A DNA stretch of 64,000 bases from Ichthyophonus hoferi (lineage: Eukaryota; Opisthokonta; Ichthyosporea; Ichthyophonida; Ichthyophonidae), in the NCBI GenBank assembly GCA_002751075.1, contig NAOQ01000131.1, positions 71,461-135,460 on the forward strand, read 5' to 3'. The translations under genes were made by a program, and so were the position numbers. The notes beneath the pieces are model-generated. The model did no database searches. It was not told where the DNA came from and saw only the letters and a program-made list of their open reading frames with translations. This document shows, in pieces, positions 37,165-49,629 of this stretch (positions within the stretch are counted from its first letter, which is position 1; the number at the start of each line of letters is the position of its first letter).

Positions 37165-38222
37165 GCGATTGTGATATGCTATTTTTAGTAATCGCAATAC
37201 ATTCACATAACCTTGGGTTACGATCAGAACTGTAAAAGGTGTGTACCCAGACCCTGGCTTAGTAGAATAAGCGAAAGCACTTCAATTGCGTGCAACGCGT
37301 ATATGGCATATACTTAGTTATGTCAACGATGGCTATTTGTTTAAGGTAGTAATATCACTGAAAAACTACGAGCCTGGGAATATGAGTAGATGTGTTTATT
37401 GATTGGTTGCTTTTATGAATGGAAAAGATTCCTCTATGACTAAATACGGAACAGACCGAATAGGTAAAGAAAACCGCGTATATAAGAGTTTTTAGAGAAC
37501 CAATTTTTGTAAAAAGAAAATAAAGGGCTTCCAAGAATAGTTTGTTTTTTGCTTTTTCTTTCCAGAGCTTTCTTTTTACACAACATACAACTTTAAACAT
37601 TTAAGGAAATCTGGCGAAGTTTTGAAAATCTACATTAACGACCCTCGGCTTTCACGTTGTCTTTTTTGTTGGAAAATCCTATGCAGGCATGCAGGCATAG
37701 AAGCCAAATTTAGCAATCAGAGCACTATTTGAAGACTCATTGTTGTTATGTTCATGGTTCTTTAATGCTATCTTCAATATCACATTATTATTACTATTTG
37801 TTTGTTTATTTTTCTGGCTCCCCAGATTTCAAATCATGTCTTAACTACCATCACTCACGCTATCTCAGCTCCGTATAGCCAACCGTGTAGTACCGAGCAT
37901 TAACCTACTGCACATAAATTTAAAGAACTCTGTATGGTTAGAAGGTAATACCTTTTATTTAGTATAAGATTCTGTGAGTCTTTAACTTTAATCTGCCAAC
38001 AAATTACAGAGGACCAGTTCCAAATCGTAATACATATTAATATACAAACTAGAATGCAGACTGTCATATGTTGGCGCTATTAAATAGATATTAACAAGCG
38101 GCAATAGTCTAACCGGGTAAAAATACAATTGCTTTATATTTTATCTAAAGATTAACACCCACATAGTCTAAATATAGGATAGATATTGGATTATTACACT
38201 AATGATTACATACTCTACCCAG

Positions 38223-38253
38223 AATCGGTTGGTATTACTTATACCAACCGATT
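38223..38253. repeat. Perfect 13-bp hairpin
   Basis: AATCGGTTGGTAT (38223-38235), a 5-base loop, then ATACCAACCGATT (38241-38253). No run of T follows, and no transposon ends are evident around it. Confidence 0.8.
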
Positions 38254-40379
38254 TTGAGGGGTATATTGGAATACCTACAGCGCTAGTACTCTTTACGGGC
38301 TAAGTCAGAATATATGAATTTTATACAGCAAGTATATTTGCAATGTCTACCACATGTCAGCAGATCACATATTGTTTCACTACTAGACTACCTACATATA
38401 CGTAGGGCTAAGTCGCGACGTACGACTTTTTATATAACGACCAATACTCATTAATCTCTATTTAATAAAACATTATTTAAAAACAAAGAAGTAGAAAAAA
38501 TATTAGGATATATACTTAAGCATAACACACACTCTGTCTCCACACGGTTCCCCTGACACTGATAAAGCATTATTATCAATTCATGCCGATAATCAAAAAA
38601 AGACTAAGGCTAGGTTTAGTTACACAGATATTTTACTAATATATGACATTCAATAAAGTATAGGAAACGTAGACAGATTAGAAAAAGATAGAATAAGAGT
38701 AGAATTAGAAGAAAACAATTTTAATTTTACTCGTATCTTTAATAGAAAGCCTGTATAAACTTGCTTGCCTTGGTATATGTGGTGTCTGGATCTGATAATC
38801 CTTCACGTTGGTTGACATAACAATAGATTAAAAGAGAAAAGTATTAGCTTGATTTAATGTACTATGTTTTGGATTTCATATCTTGATACAGGTTTGTTTT
38901 TGATAAAATAAAAAAATAGATCTCAAAGCGATAGCCATCAGTTGATTGACTTACGAAAGGTAGACTTTTGACCTCATTATATTCAAATTCGTAGATTAAA
39001 TAGCCCTTACCAAGTGGGTCAATATCTGCCGTTTTAAATTATCAGTGGTTCATGTCTAAGTCGCTAAAAGTTACAAATTGGAAATTGGATTAAAAGTTAA
39101 ATTTTCCTGCTATAGGAAAGGGAAGAAGATTGGTGTATATCATTAAATTTGACCTTCAGCTTTTTGACCATTTCCAATTGATCCCTTGCGTTTACAGGCA
39201 ATTATATTCTTTGTGACTTTTACAATGTGATAATATATACTATTAGGGCTCCTAATTGAGATATTGAGTCTTAATTGTGGGCTGATGTGCAACTGTATTA
39301 GTATTGAATTTTGGCAATAATACGTAGTTGTTTTCATTTCCTTATTTATATAGCCAATATAAATTCTTGGAAGCGTAATTAGAAATTTCGCTCCATCGTA
39401 CGGGAGAATTGCCATTGGCAATTCAAATTATATATTTAAATTTTAAATAATTGATTAGCCGAAAAATAATCGTGATGCCATTGGATTAATGATTCTTATC
39501 TATTGGTTTTTGATCACACATAGATAAATATTTTAGATTGACTAATTGTATATGAAAATCAATTTTAGAGTATTTGGCTTAAAATTTGATATCAGGATCT
39601 AAAAATATGTTGAACTCAAAGATCACAATCGTCACCGCTTTATACAATCATGGACTGTCTGTCTACATTATCGTCGGAGCTTATGTGAAGTTCCTCTAAA
39701 AGATTCCTATGGATTTCCTATTCATTGACAAAGGAAAATCTAATCCTTAATTTTTTCTTGTCGGCTGCGGATCAAATCTTACTTGTAGTAGAAATAGCTG
39801 TCTTCCTTTTATTTCTGAAAACGTTTGGTGTGGGCGTTTGTTTCCTGAAAAATACTAGATCTAATTCCTAATAACGACACAACGAGACTAAATTGAAAGG
39901 ATTCAGATTAATTTTGTGTATGCTGGTTATAAAGTTGTTGGCCCAAGTCAATACCAGTTGGCCTTGTTACAGACACTAGGGATAAGTATATCTCCGTTTA
40001 AGAATTCTCCCAAACTATGCTATTAGCAGCATATTTTCAAATGATTATTCAAAATACCATTCTTTTACCACGTGTGTTATTTGTATAGTGTATTATTGCA
40101 TATGCTTTAAAACTAGTGGAAAACATTATTTAATAAACCACAGTAACTTCCCGAATTAAACTTAACTTAGTTAACCAATTCTTATTAAATATAACCAAAA
40201 AATATCAGGTAATTAAATAATTGCCATTAACTAACTTCTAGCTCTCAAAAACCGATTTTAACTTCATTGCAAAACGTTATTGACTATTCTAAGGTATAAT
40301 GCCAAACAAAAAACAAATAATGTATGTTCTCATACAAGACATCATGAATTATTCAGCCTAATAATTATGACAGCTAAAT

Positions 40380-42140
40380 TACTTCAACACTCCCCCTACA
40401 TTTCCAAATACCTGCGGGGAGGTTGCTTATTCACTGAGGGTTGATTTTGGTGCGTTTACATAAACTACGCTTAAGCTTACATCCTTGATGAGGATGTCTT
40501 GCTGATGTTCATGTGCTGAGGTGGGGCCTAGACGTGTTGTAGAAAATGCATTTGTTGTTCCGTGGGGTGCTATCATTTACCTCCGTACCGTTATCCCTCT
40601 TCAAATCTACAAACTTCTTGACTTGATTATTTTCTTCAATGCTCTCTGAGTTGTTACATTTTTCCTAGGCATAATTTTACCTTTGACTCTTTGAGGGGGC
40701 TTCATAGACCGGTCTGGTCACTCTTGACTACTATTTGTACCGACTTCTGTTGGTCGGATAACCTTGGCCTTTACTCTGTACATTCTTTCACTCCATCCCA
40801 TTGCAGTCATACCCATTGCATCATATTTGAATAATTTACTGTGTTATTCAAGAATACTCTTTTTTAACATTTATTCCATTAAGTGCTGGTAGAGAGAATA
40901 AGCTCTCTTTCAAATCAGGGACTAACTGTACCTTTTCCAAATGAAAGGAAATCACCTTTTCCCCCAACTTTTGTGGCTAGCCATATACTTCCCAAACCTA
41001 ATTCCATGCTTTTTTGAATATTCCCCCAATATACACATAAGTTCCCTGGGTTGAACGTTGTGAAGTCATCTTTTATATTATGTAGGTACCCAGTAGCACC
41101 ACTTTCTAGCACAAAGTTTCCATTTGTTTTTTCCCTTGGCTTACATGTCATTTATATTAGCTTGTTGCTGTGTGCAAGATTTCTTTACTTGCCATGAAGG
41201 CTGTAATCTCTCTATTTATTTCCTTACTATATTGTGGAAAGTCCTCATTCTCTTTGCTCCCCGGGTGATGGTAGTCCTCAAGGCATCCTCTCTTCTTTTA
41301 TGGAGGTCTCGGACCATTCTTTCTATGGGCTGGTTGTTGGTAGGCACATATATTAAAGGAGTTGAGTCTTTGTATTACAGATCACTGATTTTTATTTATG
41401 TGGCCCCTGGCAAATCTCACATATGTCCTCCTCACTCCAATAGGAATCAATATTCTCTCTATGCTGAAGTTCTCCCTTAGAATGTTGATGGTCCCCATCC
41501 TCATTATTGTATAGCCTAATAATAAGTTTGTGGTATTGTCCTTTCTTAAAGTGCCTCTACCGAGTCTCTTTTTTTTTTCTTTTTCACTCTTGTAACTTGG
41601 TATGGATGGCCATATCTTCTATGAATTTGTTTAAGGTGCCACAGCTCTTGATCACCTGACAGAAGGCTCTTACTTGACTGGCATACCAAAAGAACTGCAA
41701 GTCATATAATATTTTTCCTAATATCACTGGGTCTTTCTGCCCCATTGATATTCTTTGTAGTCGTCTACTTGTGGCTACCACCTATGTAACATACACATTG
41801 TTGTTTTTGTTTGGTTTAAGCTTAATGTCTATGTATTCCAGTAGGTAAGTCAGCTGTTGAACAGTATTCTTTTCATCTAATTGACTTTGTACCCCTTTCC
41901 AGGTGTAATATGCAAATTAGTTGGATACATATCTTGTTAATAGCCATTGATCTGATGAAATTGATGAGTACATGTAGTATCTCACAGCAGCTTTTCCAGA
42001 GACACTCCTAATGGAGACAGTAGTTGTGAAGGAGTGGGCTCCTCCTCTATGGTTTGAAGGCACATACAAATTTGTTTGACACAGGAGCAGTGAATTGAAT
42101 TTCATTTCTTCAGGCACGAATGTATGCATATCGTCCATTT
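40380..42140 (-). mobile_element. Ty1/copia-type retrotransposon fossil (broken)
   Basis: Old remnant on the minus strand. Translated pieces resemble copia parts in the right order: a gag-like part (about 42140-41500), a Cys/His-rich patch, then an aspartic-protease-like part (about 41130-40850) with the family's SGAT-type motif and the conserved downstream pattern. Further Pol-like pieces to about 40380 are weak. I find no convincing LTRs, and the integrase, reverse transcriptase and RNase H parts are mostly absent. It carries many breaks and is clearly dead and old. The family call rests on the protease-like stretch. Confidence 0.6.
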
Positions 42141-43559
42141 GTACTACTATTTGTAACTATGCTATTTTAAGCAAATAAGTGAACGGTCAATTGCCGTTGA
42201 TCGGTAAAAAATGTAAATTTTCGATCCAATCGCATCACAATTATTTTCTGACTGATCTTGGGCTTTTCTGCATATCCCTAGACCGATCTATAGGTTTTAC
42301 AGGGGTTCCCGGAACTAATTCAACCATTGTGAAAGTATCTCATCTGTCATAAGTATTAGGCTGGATACTTCATGATGTCTGGAACGAGATCACATAGTCT
42401 ACTGTTAATTTTGCCTTGTACCTCTGAATATCCTGTAGAATTCGAGTAATTATTGTGGTTACCACTTTGTGTTAGAGCTAATTAATTCATTGATAGATTA
42501 AATGTTGCTAATTATATTTAATTAAGCCAAATTTGTTTAAGTACAAACCAGCAAGTAAATGATCATAGTTAATGTGACAAGTGTTGATATTTTGATATTT
42601 ATGCACGTATGTTGCAAAATGCACTCTTTTGACTCTTCAGATAATCAACGGACTTTATTAGGCTGAATGTTTTTAACAAGCAATTATTGGATCTAACTGA
42701 TCTATGGTGAGATCGCAATATAAGGCTGCGAGGCAATCGGCATCTTAACACCGAGATTAAATATCTACTGGTAGGTATTGTACCGCTAATAGAAATTACG
42801 AGACGCATTTCCAATCAATTATTTTAATTTCAATATAATAGTAACCAATCAAATAACGTAGTAACCCTCTCATATGGACATTAGGGCTTTAATAGTTAGT
42901 GCAGTTTACATTTATGCTTGTCTCATTTTATCTTGATAAACCCATATTCATTTCTCTTTCCTGAAATGACTCTTTAGCTATTTACCTTGTTGGTTTAACT
43001 GCTCACATATTATGTATTGGCAAATCAATCTACCAAGCTGAAAATATTATGAAATTTAAATCATTATGCACCTAAAGCATTATGCAAACAACCAAACTTG
43101 AGCCAGAATCACTGATCTACTTATTATTTTAGGCTATCGAACCTACTTATTCATCTGTGGTCAGCGATCTTGTAACAGGAATTCTAATTCTCGCTAAGCA
43201 GTATAAATTTATTTACTGTTGAAAATATTAAGTAGAAGCATGCGCGTTCCTGTAACCTATATCCGTTTAGAAGAAGAAATAATACCAAATTAAAGTGGGT
43301 TTAAGTGTGGCCCTTTGAATACACCAAGTACAGATATGCTAAGAATTTATTATTATTATTTAGCAAATCTCTCTCTTATCTGGCCCCCAAAACATATGAT
43401 CTAAAATGACTTAATATGCAGTTGCATGATCTCTACTATTGGCTGTACCATTGGCTGGTTTTGTTTTGATGGAATTTTGAATAATGGAAAATGTTCAAAG
43501 TATATCTGGCATAACTGGTATAAGCAGGTCTTGAATCTTGAACTGAAAAAATATGTGGA

Positions 43560-45110
43560 AAAAAATGACTGAGAATGCAATTTTGAGTCATTTATCAGGA
43601 AGAAAGATAGGAGAAGGGTGGAGAAGACTTAAATTGAAACAAAGGCGTGTAAGGTAATTAATTAGTAGGGACAACTCTCTCGCACAAGTTGGATTGAGCG
43701 AGATCCTTATCAATGAGGGAGAACAGATTAGCCATACTAGTTTGAATAGGGTAAGTCGAGTGATTTAGCTAAGAAGAGGCTGGAAAAAAGCCAAATGTAG
43801 CTCTAACAGAATTGTATTTGCGAGTAGTTGTAAACTATATGGCAACAATGATCGGAAAGAGGAACAAAACAATTGTGTTTTAAAATGAATGTGGATTTAA
43901 TCTACCTGCATCTTCACATTATGAGTATGCAATACCAAATAAAGATGCTGTAGCATTCGTTAGTCTNNNNNNNNNNNNNNNNNNNNNNNNNNNNNNNNNN
44001 NNNNNNNNNNNNNNNNNNNNNNNNNNNNNNNNNNNNNNNNNNNNNNNNNNNNNNNNNNNNNNNNNNNNNNNNNNNNNNNNNNNNNNNNNNNNNNNNNNNN
44101 NNNNNNNNNNNNNNNNNNNNNNNNNNNNNNNNNNNNNNNNNNNNNNNNNNNNNNNNNNNNNNNNNNNNNNNNNNNNNNNNNNNNNNNNNNNNNNNNNNNN
44201 NNNNNNNNNNNNNNNNNNNNNNNNNNNNNNNNNNNNNNNNNNNNNNNNNNNNNNNNNNNNNNNNNNNNNNNNNNNNNNNNNNNNNNNNNNNNNNNNNNNN
44301 NNNNNNNNNNNNNNNNNNNNNNNNNNNNNNNNNNNNNNNNNNNNNNNNNNNNNNNNNNNNNNNNNNNNNNNNNNNNNNNNNNNNNNNNNNNNNNNNNNNN
44401 NNNNNNNNNNNNNNNNNNNNNNNNNNNNNNNNNNNNNNNNNNNNNNNNNNNNNNNNNNNNNNNNNNNNNNNNNNNNNNNNNNNNNNNNNNNNNNNNNNNN
44501 NNNNNNNNNNNNNNNNNATCAAGAGAACAGAATATGTCTATGGGTAGTCTTCTTAAACCCTCTGGCCTCATCCATAATAAGATGATTGATGGTCCATTTA
44601 ATGCGAGCCACTTTCTGTCATTCTTACATATGCGATTGGAAACAATTGCATAAATCCAATACAGTTCTAGTGATGGACAAATTGAGTTTGCATCACTGTC
44701 GTGAAGCTAAAGACTTTTTGATGATCAATTCTATCACGTTCCTATATTTGCCATCATGCTTACGCAAATTGAATTTGATTGAAAACGTATATGGGTTACT
44801 ACAAATATAAAACTCATACCTATATGTCAATTGCTAATAGAAGGGAATTAATGAAAATTTACAAGAAAAAGAACCTTGATGATTTTAACTCAAGTCCAAC
44901 TATAAAATTCTGCTTTTTATATAGCAGAATGCGGGAAAAATAAATGAAGGCTTAAATTTGACATTACACAAAGTTTTTTCAACTATTCCCCTTTTTAAAA
45001 AAAACAAATTGCAATTTCTTCTTCAAAACATCATAATAAATGTAAGTGAAAAATACGCTTCCTCTAGTGTAAATAGAAAAAAATATATTAATGTTTTTAT
45101 ATTTTGTTTC
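43560..45110 (+). mobile_element. Decayed Tc1/IS630-like DDE transposon
   Basis: Pieces of a Tc1-mariner/IS630 superfamily transposase flank the second assembly gap. Left of the gap (about 43570-43966) are an N-terminal helix-turn-helix-like part and a stretch reading NECGFNLPASSHYEYAIPNK, matching the DECGFN block that carries the first catalytic Asp; here the Asp position is a stop codon (TGA). Right of the gap are IDGPFNASHFLSFL (44588-44629) and, in another frame, VLVMDKLSLHH (second catalytic Asp in MD) and LNLIENVYGLL (third catalytic residue, Glu), ending near 44810. Several stops and at least one frameshift make it inactive. The tail to about 45110 (non-coding, ending near CCTCTAGTGTAAATAG) is shared with the MITE at 54836-55440. 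Terminal repeats at the left end were not found. Confidence 0.8.
43967..44517. other. Assembly gap (551 N)
   Basis: Run of N inside the DNA transposon; it should hold the middle of the transposase. Confidence 0.99.
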
Positions 45111-45138
45111 GTTTACTATTATTCTTATTATTATTAAG

Positions 45139-46127
45139 AGAGGATACTAATTCCACCAATGAAACTGTCTCTAACACCCTCTTACAAAACCTATTGAGTT
45201 TGTGTCATTTCTCTCCTGTACCTAATGGGTCTAATAGTCACGTGACTAGTTACCATAAGGAGACTAATGATGATAATGACTTTCGCATCGTAACAGTAAC
45301 AGTTACAGAACCAATTAAAAAACCAAAAGTAGTTGACAAGCAATCGACGGCAGTGACTTCAGCTGTAATAAAACTGTTAATTAGAAAAGAAACCCCTAAC
45401 ACTGGAAACTGCATAGATAAAGCACCTAGTACTGGCAAAGAAATGGATAAAGACGGGACACCACTTACATTCTTGTCGCGATTAAACAATTATCAGTCTC
45501 CATGCAGAGTTACGGTATAGGCAGGTAGGCCAGGGCACTGTACCTGTTTATTGTGAGTGATGTAAAGGATGACTGCATTGAATTGGTAGAGAATTGTTAG
45601 TATGGTTTTAGCTGTACAGTCATGTTGTACCTCACATCTGCATTAACTCATTTTAAAATACCATTATTTAGCCTCACCCCCCTGTATGCTTACCTTATGC
45701 AGATTGCCGAGAAGCTTAGCCAAAAGACACTTAGTCTTGTAGCGGAATTTAACGATGGGACTGCTACAGTAAAGGTTCTTATGGACTCACAGGTAGGTGT
45801 ACATGTAGATCAAGGGATATTTTCCTCTCCCTCTCAGTACTGTCACTTTTTTATTTTCTCTTTAAATATGTCTTAGTTTGTTCTTTGTTTTGCAAGTCGG
45901 CCTTACATTTGCTTCTTGTTTTCCACATCTATTTCTATACTTATTATCTTTCTAGTGACCCTTTTCTATTATGCATACCTCACACTTTTTTATTTATTTA
46001 TTTCTGTTCGAAATATTTTATGACTGCCCTGGCTAACGCATCTCACATTACGGGCCGTGTGAATTTTGAATACCATTCCACACATGGATCAATCAAAGTT
46101 CTAGTTACAGGCATCAGGCGACGATTG
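45139..46127 (+). pseudogene. Unrecognised gene fragment, about three exon-like blocks
   Basis: Three coding-like blocks on the plus strand. Block A, 45139-45514, follows a pyrimidine-rich acceptor and ends at a weak GT donor; it is rich in Thr, Lys and Ser (e.g. FRIVTVTVTEPIKKPK) and continues to a stop at 45518. Block B, 45703-45792, lies between good splice sites, in phase with A, and contains LVAEFNDGTATVKVLMDSQ. Block C, 46020-46127, starts with ATG, has no AG acceptor in the 60 bases before it, and contains ITGRVNFEYHSTHGSIKVLV before a GTAAAA donor. Blocks B and C resemble each other and loosely recall the first two strands of a C2 domain, which is a guess. The rest of any such domain is missing, and dispersed-repeat sequence begins at 46150. 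Probably a broken or truncated gene; it may be live with exons I cannot see. Confidence 0.35.
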
Positions 46128-47340
46128 GTAAAATTATTAAGCTAATCACTGTTACAAGATCGCTAATCGCGATTGTAGTTTTAAATCGAAAGTACTTAAA
46201 ATAGAGTGGGTCCAAGATAATTAGTTACCCATTATCATCTAATTTAATAGATTGGTTTATTAATAGAACATCTCTACTAACTTGTAGTATACTATTATAT
46301 AAATCTACTAATCCGAAATTGGGTTGGCCCAAAAGATTGATAAAATTGCGAGGACCCAATTAGTTGGGCAATCAGTTATTGGCCGATAGGTGACTGTGAG
46401 GGACCCAGTTGTCCCAATACAAACGTAGCCGAGTTATCTAGACTTCAAACATATGGTGTGAAATGGCTTATTGTATAGTCGCAGAATTACATGTCTAGAT
46501 TCTATCAAAAACAGAGAACTTCTGTACTCGGAAAATATAGTATACTCTATATATACTACTTGGCTACTTATTCGTTAGCTAATTAATTTATTAGTTTTAA
46601 TTGGTTTTTTTGTATTGTATATGTAGTTATAGACACCGCAACTGTAGGGGAAAGATAGACATCCCATGCTGATTGAGCAATCGAATAATTGAGTCAACAA
46701 CCAATGAACAAGTAATTACGTTTATGATAATCTAATCTAGCTTAAATATAGTTATTATGGTTTAAATAAAACATTTACCCAAGTCAAGTATAGAAAAAAA
46801 GGAAATATTCACCCAGGATCCAACCGGAATTGCTAGATGCAGCGTACTCGTGTTGGACAAATTGGGCGCTTTGATTTTTTAATAATGATGGCTGATAAGA
46901 ATGGCGAACTAGTTTAACAAAAATGTCATCTTACAGAAAGCATAGTGATTATGCATGTTATAAAAAATAAAAAAATATTTAAGGATTTGAAAGTGTAAGC
47001 ACGTTTATATTCTACAATATGGAATTTACTGATTGTGGCTAGTGTGTTCTGCTATGTTTTTCTGACCAGATTAGTCTTGGTATAACAGGCAATCAACAAT
47101 CAACATGACTTATCATCTACGCGTTTGACTAGTGCAGTGCATCTTCTATGTCTGAAATCTTATCAGACAAAAAGCTCATTCTTGTTGAGAATAATTGGTA
47201 GGTTTGTGCCTACGCCTACCATATCTCAAACAAATATTTATATTAAGAGTTTTATGGTTTGCCGAACAAATATAAGAAACTCGGACGATGGGAGTGAATA
47301 CAAAATTTGGTGATTTAATCAATTTGAAATCAGCGTTACA
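46128..47340. other. Spacer before the lectin gene
   Basis: Opens with the start of the dispersed repeat (GTTACAAGATCGCTAATCGC at 46151-46170), then AT-rich DNA with no structure I recognise. The frame 47125-47313 has no known motif. The lectin promoter should lie at the right end. Confidence 0.5.
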
Positions 47341-49629
47341 ATGTTGCAATTTTCCGTCTGTTCAATAATTCTTTCACTTGCCCATATGAGTAGATGTCAA
47401 CTTGCCCCCAGAATTAGCTGTAAGTATTGAATTGGCTAATGTTTAATATGGGACCCGTGGTCTCTACATATCGGGAGCTGAGAATAGATTGTAGTAGTAA
47501 TAAGCATGCAATTAACCATTTTTCTTAGAAGTTAGCATAAAGGCTTTATGACCATTTGTATGAGTTAAGTTTCTAAACATAAGGCCTTTAGATCTAAAGA
47601 TGTTTTTGTTTTCTAACTAAGAGTCTTACTATGCAGTAAAAGGAGCAAGGGCTAGTCAGTCTTCCACCTTTGGTCCCGGTTATGAGGCCGTCAATGCTAT
47701 CGATGGTAATAGAAAAACAAGCTCCAAAGTAATTGAAAGCATAACACCTGGAAATCCCTGGTGGATGCTTGAGCTGGGTGGTGATGTCGTTGTCTATGCA
47801 GTTGTGGTATGTTACTGAGATAATTTGTTACATTTACTCTTAATAATTGACATACAAAAGTAAAATAGGATTAGCTCATTTATCTTTCAGTAACCTCTCT
47901 TGGCTCATTGTGTTACACAATCTCTAGCTTTACTAAGGTTCTTTTTTACATTAATGGCTGTGGTCGTTTTAAATATAGACACTTATTGGCCTAATCTAGT
48001 TGCTTTACCTATGTTGCATGTATAGTTTTATGTCACAGTCTTTAATTAATAGTTCTTTCCATAGGTGAGGGTTCCAAGCGATATGCCGCAATCGCACTAT
48101 CCAATGTTTGTTAATGTGGGTAAAACATTATGTAAACATTCGGTGGGATTTAACCCTGATGCTACAGGCAAAGTATCTTTTGAGTGCGTTCGCCCCATTA
48201 CTAGTGATGTAATGTTGATCCGGATGATGTATGGTAAAGGCCTAACATCTCATCCTTTAGTTATGACCGAGGTGATTGTGCATGGATACCGACATATAGA
48301 ACGTAAGTTACCCACTGTATATGTATTGTCTGTGTATGACCCCATGCTCAACCAGGTCTATTAGCAGCCTTCTATTAGTATGCAGGAATTTGGTTTTGCA
48401 CACATACTCTATAATAACTGAAAACTGGCAAACAATAGTTATACAATATTTTTACTTTCTTTACTGGTACTAGCATGTCCTTGTGTATAATTGCGTATAT
48501 TCTAACCACGTAAATCTGTAAATGCAGCACGCACGCTCTTGCCGATACCCAAAATGAACTGTAAGTATTAATTTTGGCCTGATGTTTGATGTTAGATCAT
48601 TAGTTTTATATACATATCTGAAGATAACCTTATATTGTGACATTAATTAGCATCCAAACTAGCCATATTTTTTAGAGGCTGACTTGAAGGTTCTATGGCC
48701 ATTTGTATGGGGTGGGGTTCGTAAAGTGAAGTCTTTAAATCTGAAGGTGTTTTTGTTTTCAAACTAAGAATCCCATTATGCAGTAATTGGACTTGAATCT
48801 AGTCAGTCTTCACCAGGTTTCCCGGCCTCTCGGGGTAATGATGGCGATATCAAAACATGCACCTTAATTCAAGGTTTCCCCCCGTCCTTAATGCAGCCCT
48901 GGTGGAGGATTAGATTTTCTTCCCCATTTACAGTCACTTCCGTTAAGGTATTTGACTGAGACAAAATGTTTACAAACATTCCTAAAAATTAACACAAAAA
49001 TGCCAAATAACATTAATTCATTATCTTTCAGTGATCTCGCTTAGCTCATTATGTCGTGCAATATCTAGATTTACAGAGTTTTGTTTTTTTGCATTATAAG
49101 CTGTGGTCACATTACATGTAGATACGTATAGTTACATGTAACAGTCTTTAAACAATAATTCCTTCCACAGATTACAAATAATTCTCGTCATCAAGATCAG
49201 CTTGGAAATGTCGCAATTACTGTGGATGATAAACCATGCGGCCCTAAGTATGTCTTTGGTAAGGTTCAGTATTTGTGGGTGGAATGCTTGAAGGATGTAA
49301 CTGGTAAAGAGTTGAAGATCCAACTGTTAGATGCTCCTAATAATCAGGGATTATTTAGCATATGCGAGGTGGAAGTGTGGGCATACCAGGAAAACATTAC
49401 CGTAAGTTAAACAATATATCTGTATATGACTGCATGTTCAACAAAGTTTATTAACAGCTCTCTGCTGGTATGTAGGAATTTGTGTTTACACCCTTGCTCA
49501 AAAATAACTGTATACATATTTAACATCAAGTTGCATTTAGTGGTTTTATCTTGTGGTTGGCCACTGATTTCTTCCATTTCATATTGTAACCATGACTCTT
49601 TCATTCTCTTATAGGCACTCTGGATATGA
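47341..49629 (+). CDS. Secreted protein with two tandem F-type lectin (fucolectin) domains
   Basis: Complete in 7 exons: 47341-47419, 47637-47806, 48065-48302, 48528-48560, 48784-48947, 49171-49401, 49615-49629. They sum to 930 bases, 309 aa, all in frame. Exon 1 encodes a signal peptide (MLQFSVCSIILSLAHMSRC). Each lectin domain (F5/8-type jelly roll, usually fucose-binding) uses two exons after a short linker exon. Domain 1 starts KGARASQSSTFG, with NAIDGN and NPWWMLELGG. Domain 2 starts IGLESSQSSPGF, with QPWWRIRF and, near the end, LFSICEVEVW. Domain 1 keeps a basic residue in FECVRP; domain 2 lacks it and has a KPCGPK turn, so sugar specificity may differ or be lost. Final exon encodes only ALWI-stop. 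AATAAA at 49893-49898. The gene arose by internal tandem duplication. Such lectins act in innate immunity or, in oysters, as sperm bindin; the role here is unknown. Confidence 0.88.
47395..49530 (+). repeat. Tandem segmental duplication of a lectin module with its introns
   Basis: Copy 1 about 47395-48500, copy 2 about 48535-49530, offset 1.10-1.15 kb. Matching landmarks: acceptors 47637 and 48784, acceptors 48065 and 49171, donors after 48302 and 49401, and intron blocks such as 47591-47636 versus 48738-48783 (about 83 % identical by hand count over 46 bases). The duplicated segment extends past the last lectin exon into the following intron. Confidence 0.85.

Larger units (their letters stand above)
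35177..43559. other. Gene-poor, repeat-bearing spacer upstream of ACO2
   Basis: The ACO2 promoter should lie in the first few hundred bases; a CCAAT box (CCATTGG on plus, near 35202) sits about 25 bases upstream of the start codon. Beyond it I see a dispersed-repeat copy (36073-37020), an inverted repeat next to an E2F-like site (37131-37164), a strong hairpin (38223-38253) and a copia-type fossil (about 40380-42140). Frames at 37355-37600, 39143-39421 and 42599-42814 show no known motif. A reverse copy of the repeat start lies near 43148-43172. Confidence 0.55.

Noticed and set aside
41124-41480. 118-codon plus-strand frame
   Set aside because: Opposite-strand shadow of the copia fossil.
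43914-44571. Frames of about 200 codons across the second gap
   Set aside because: Mostly N. The plus-strand transposase explains the flanks.
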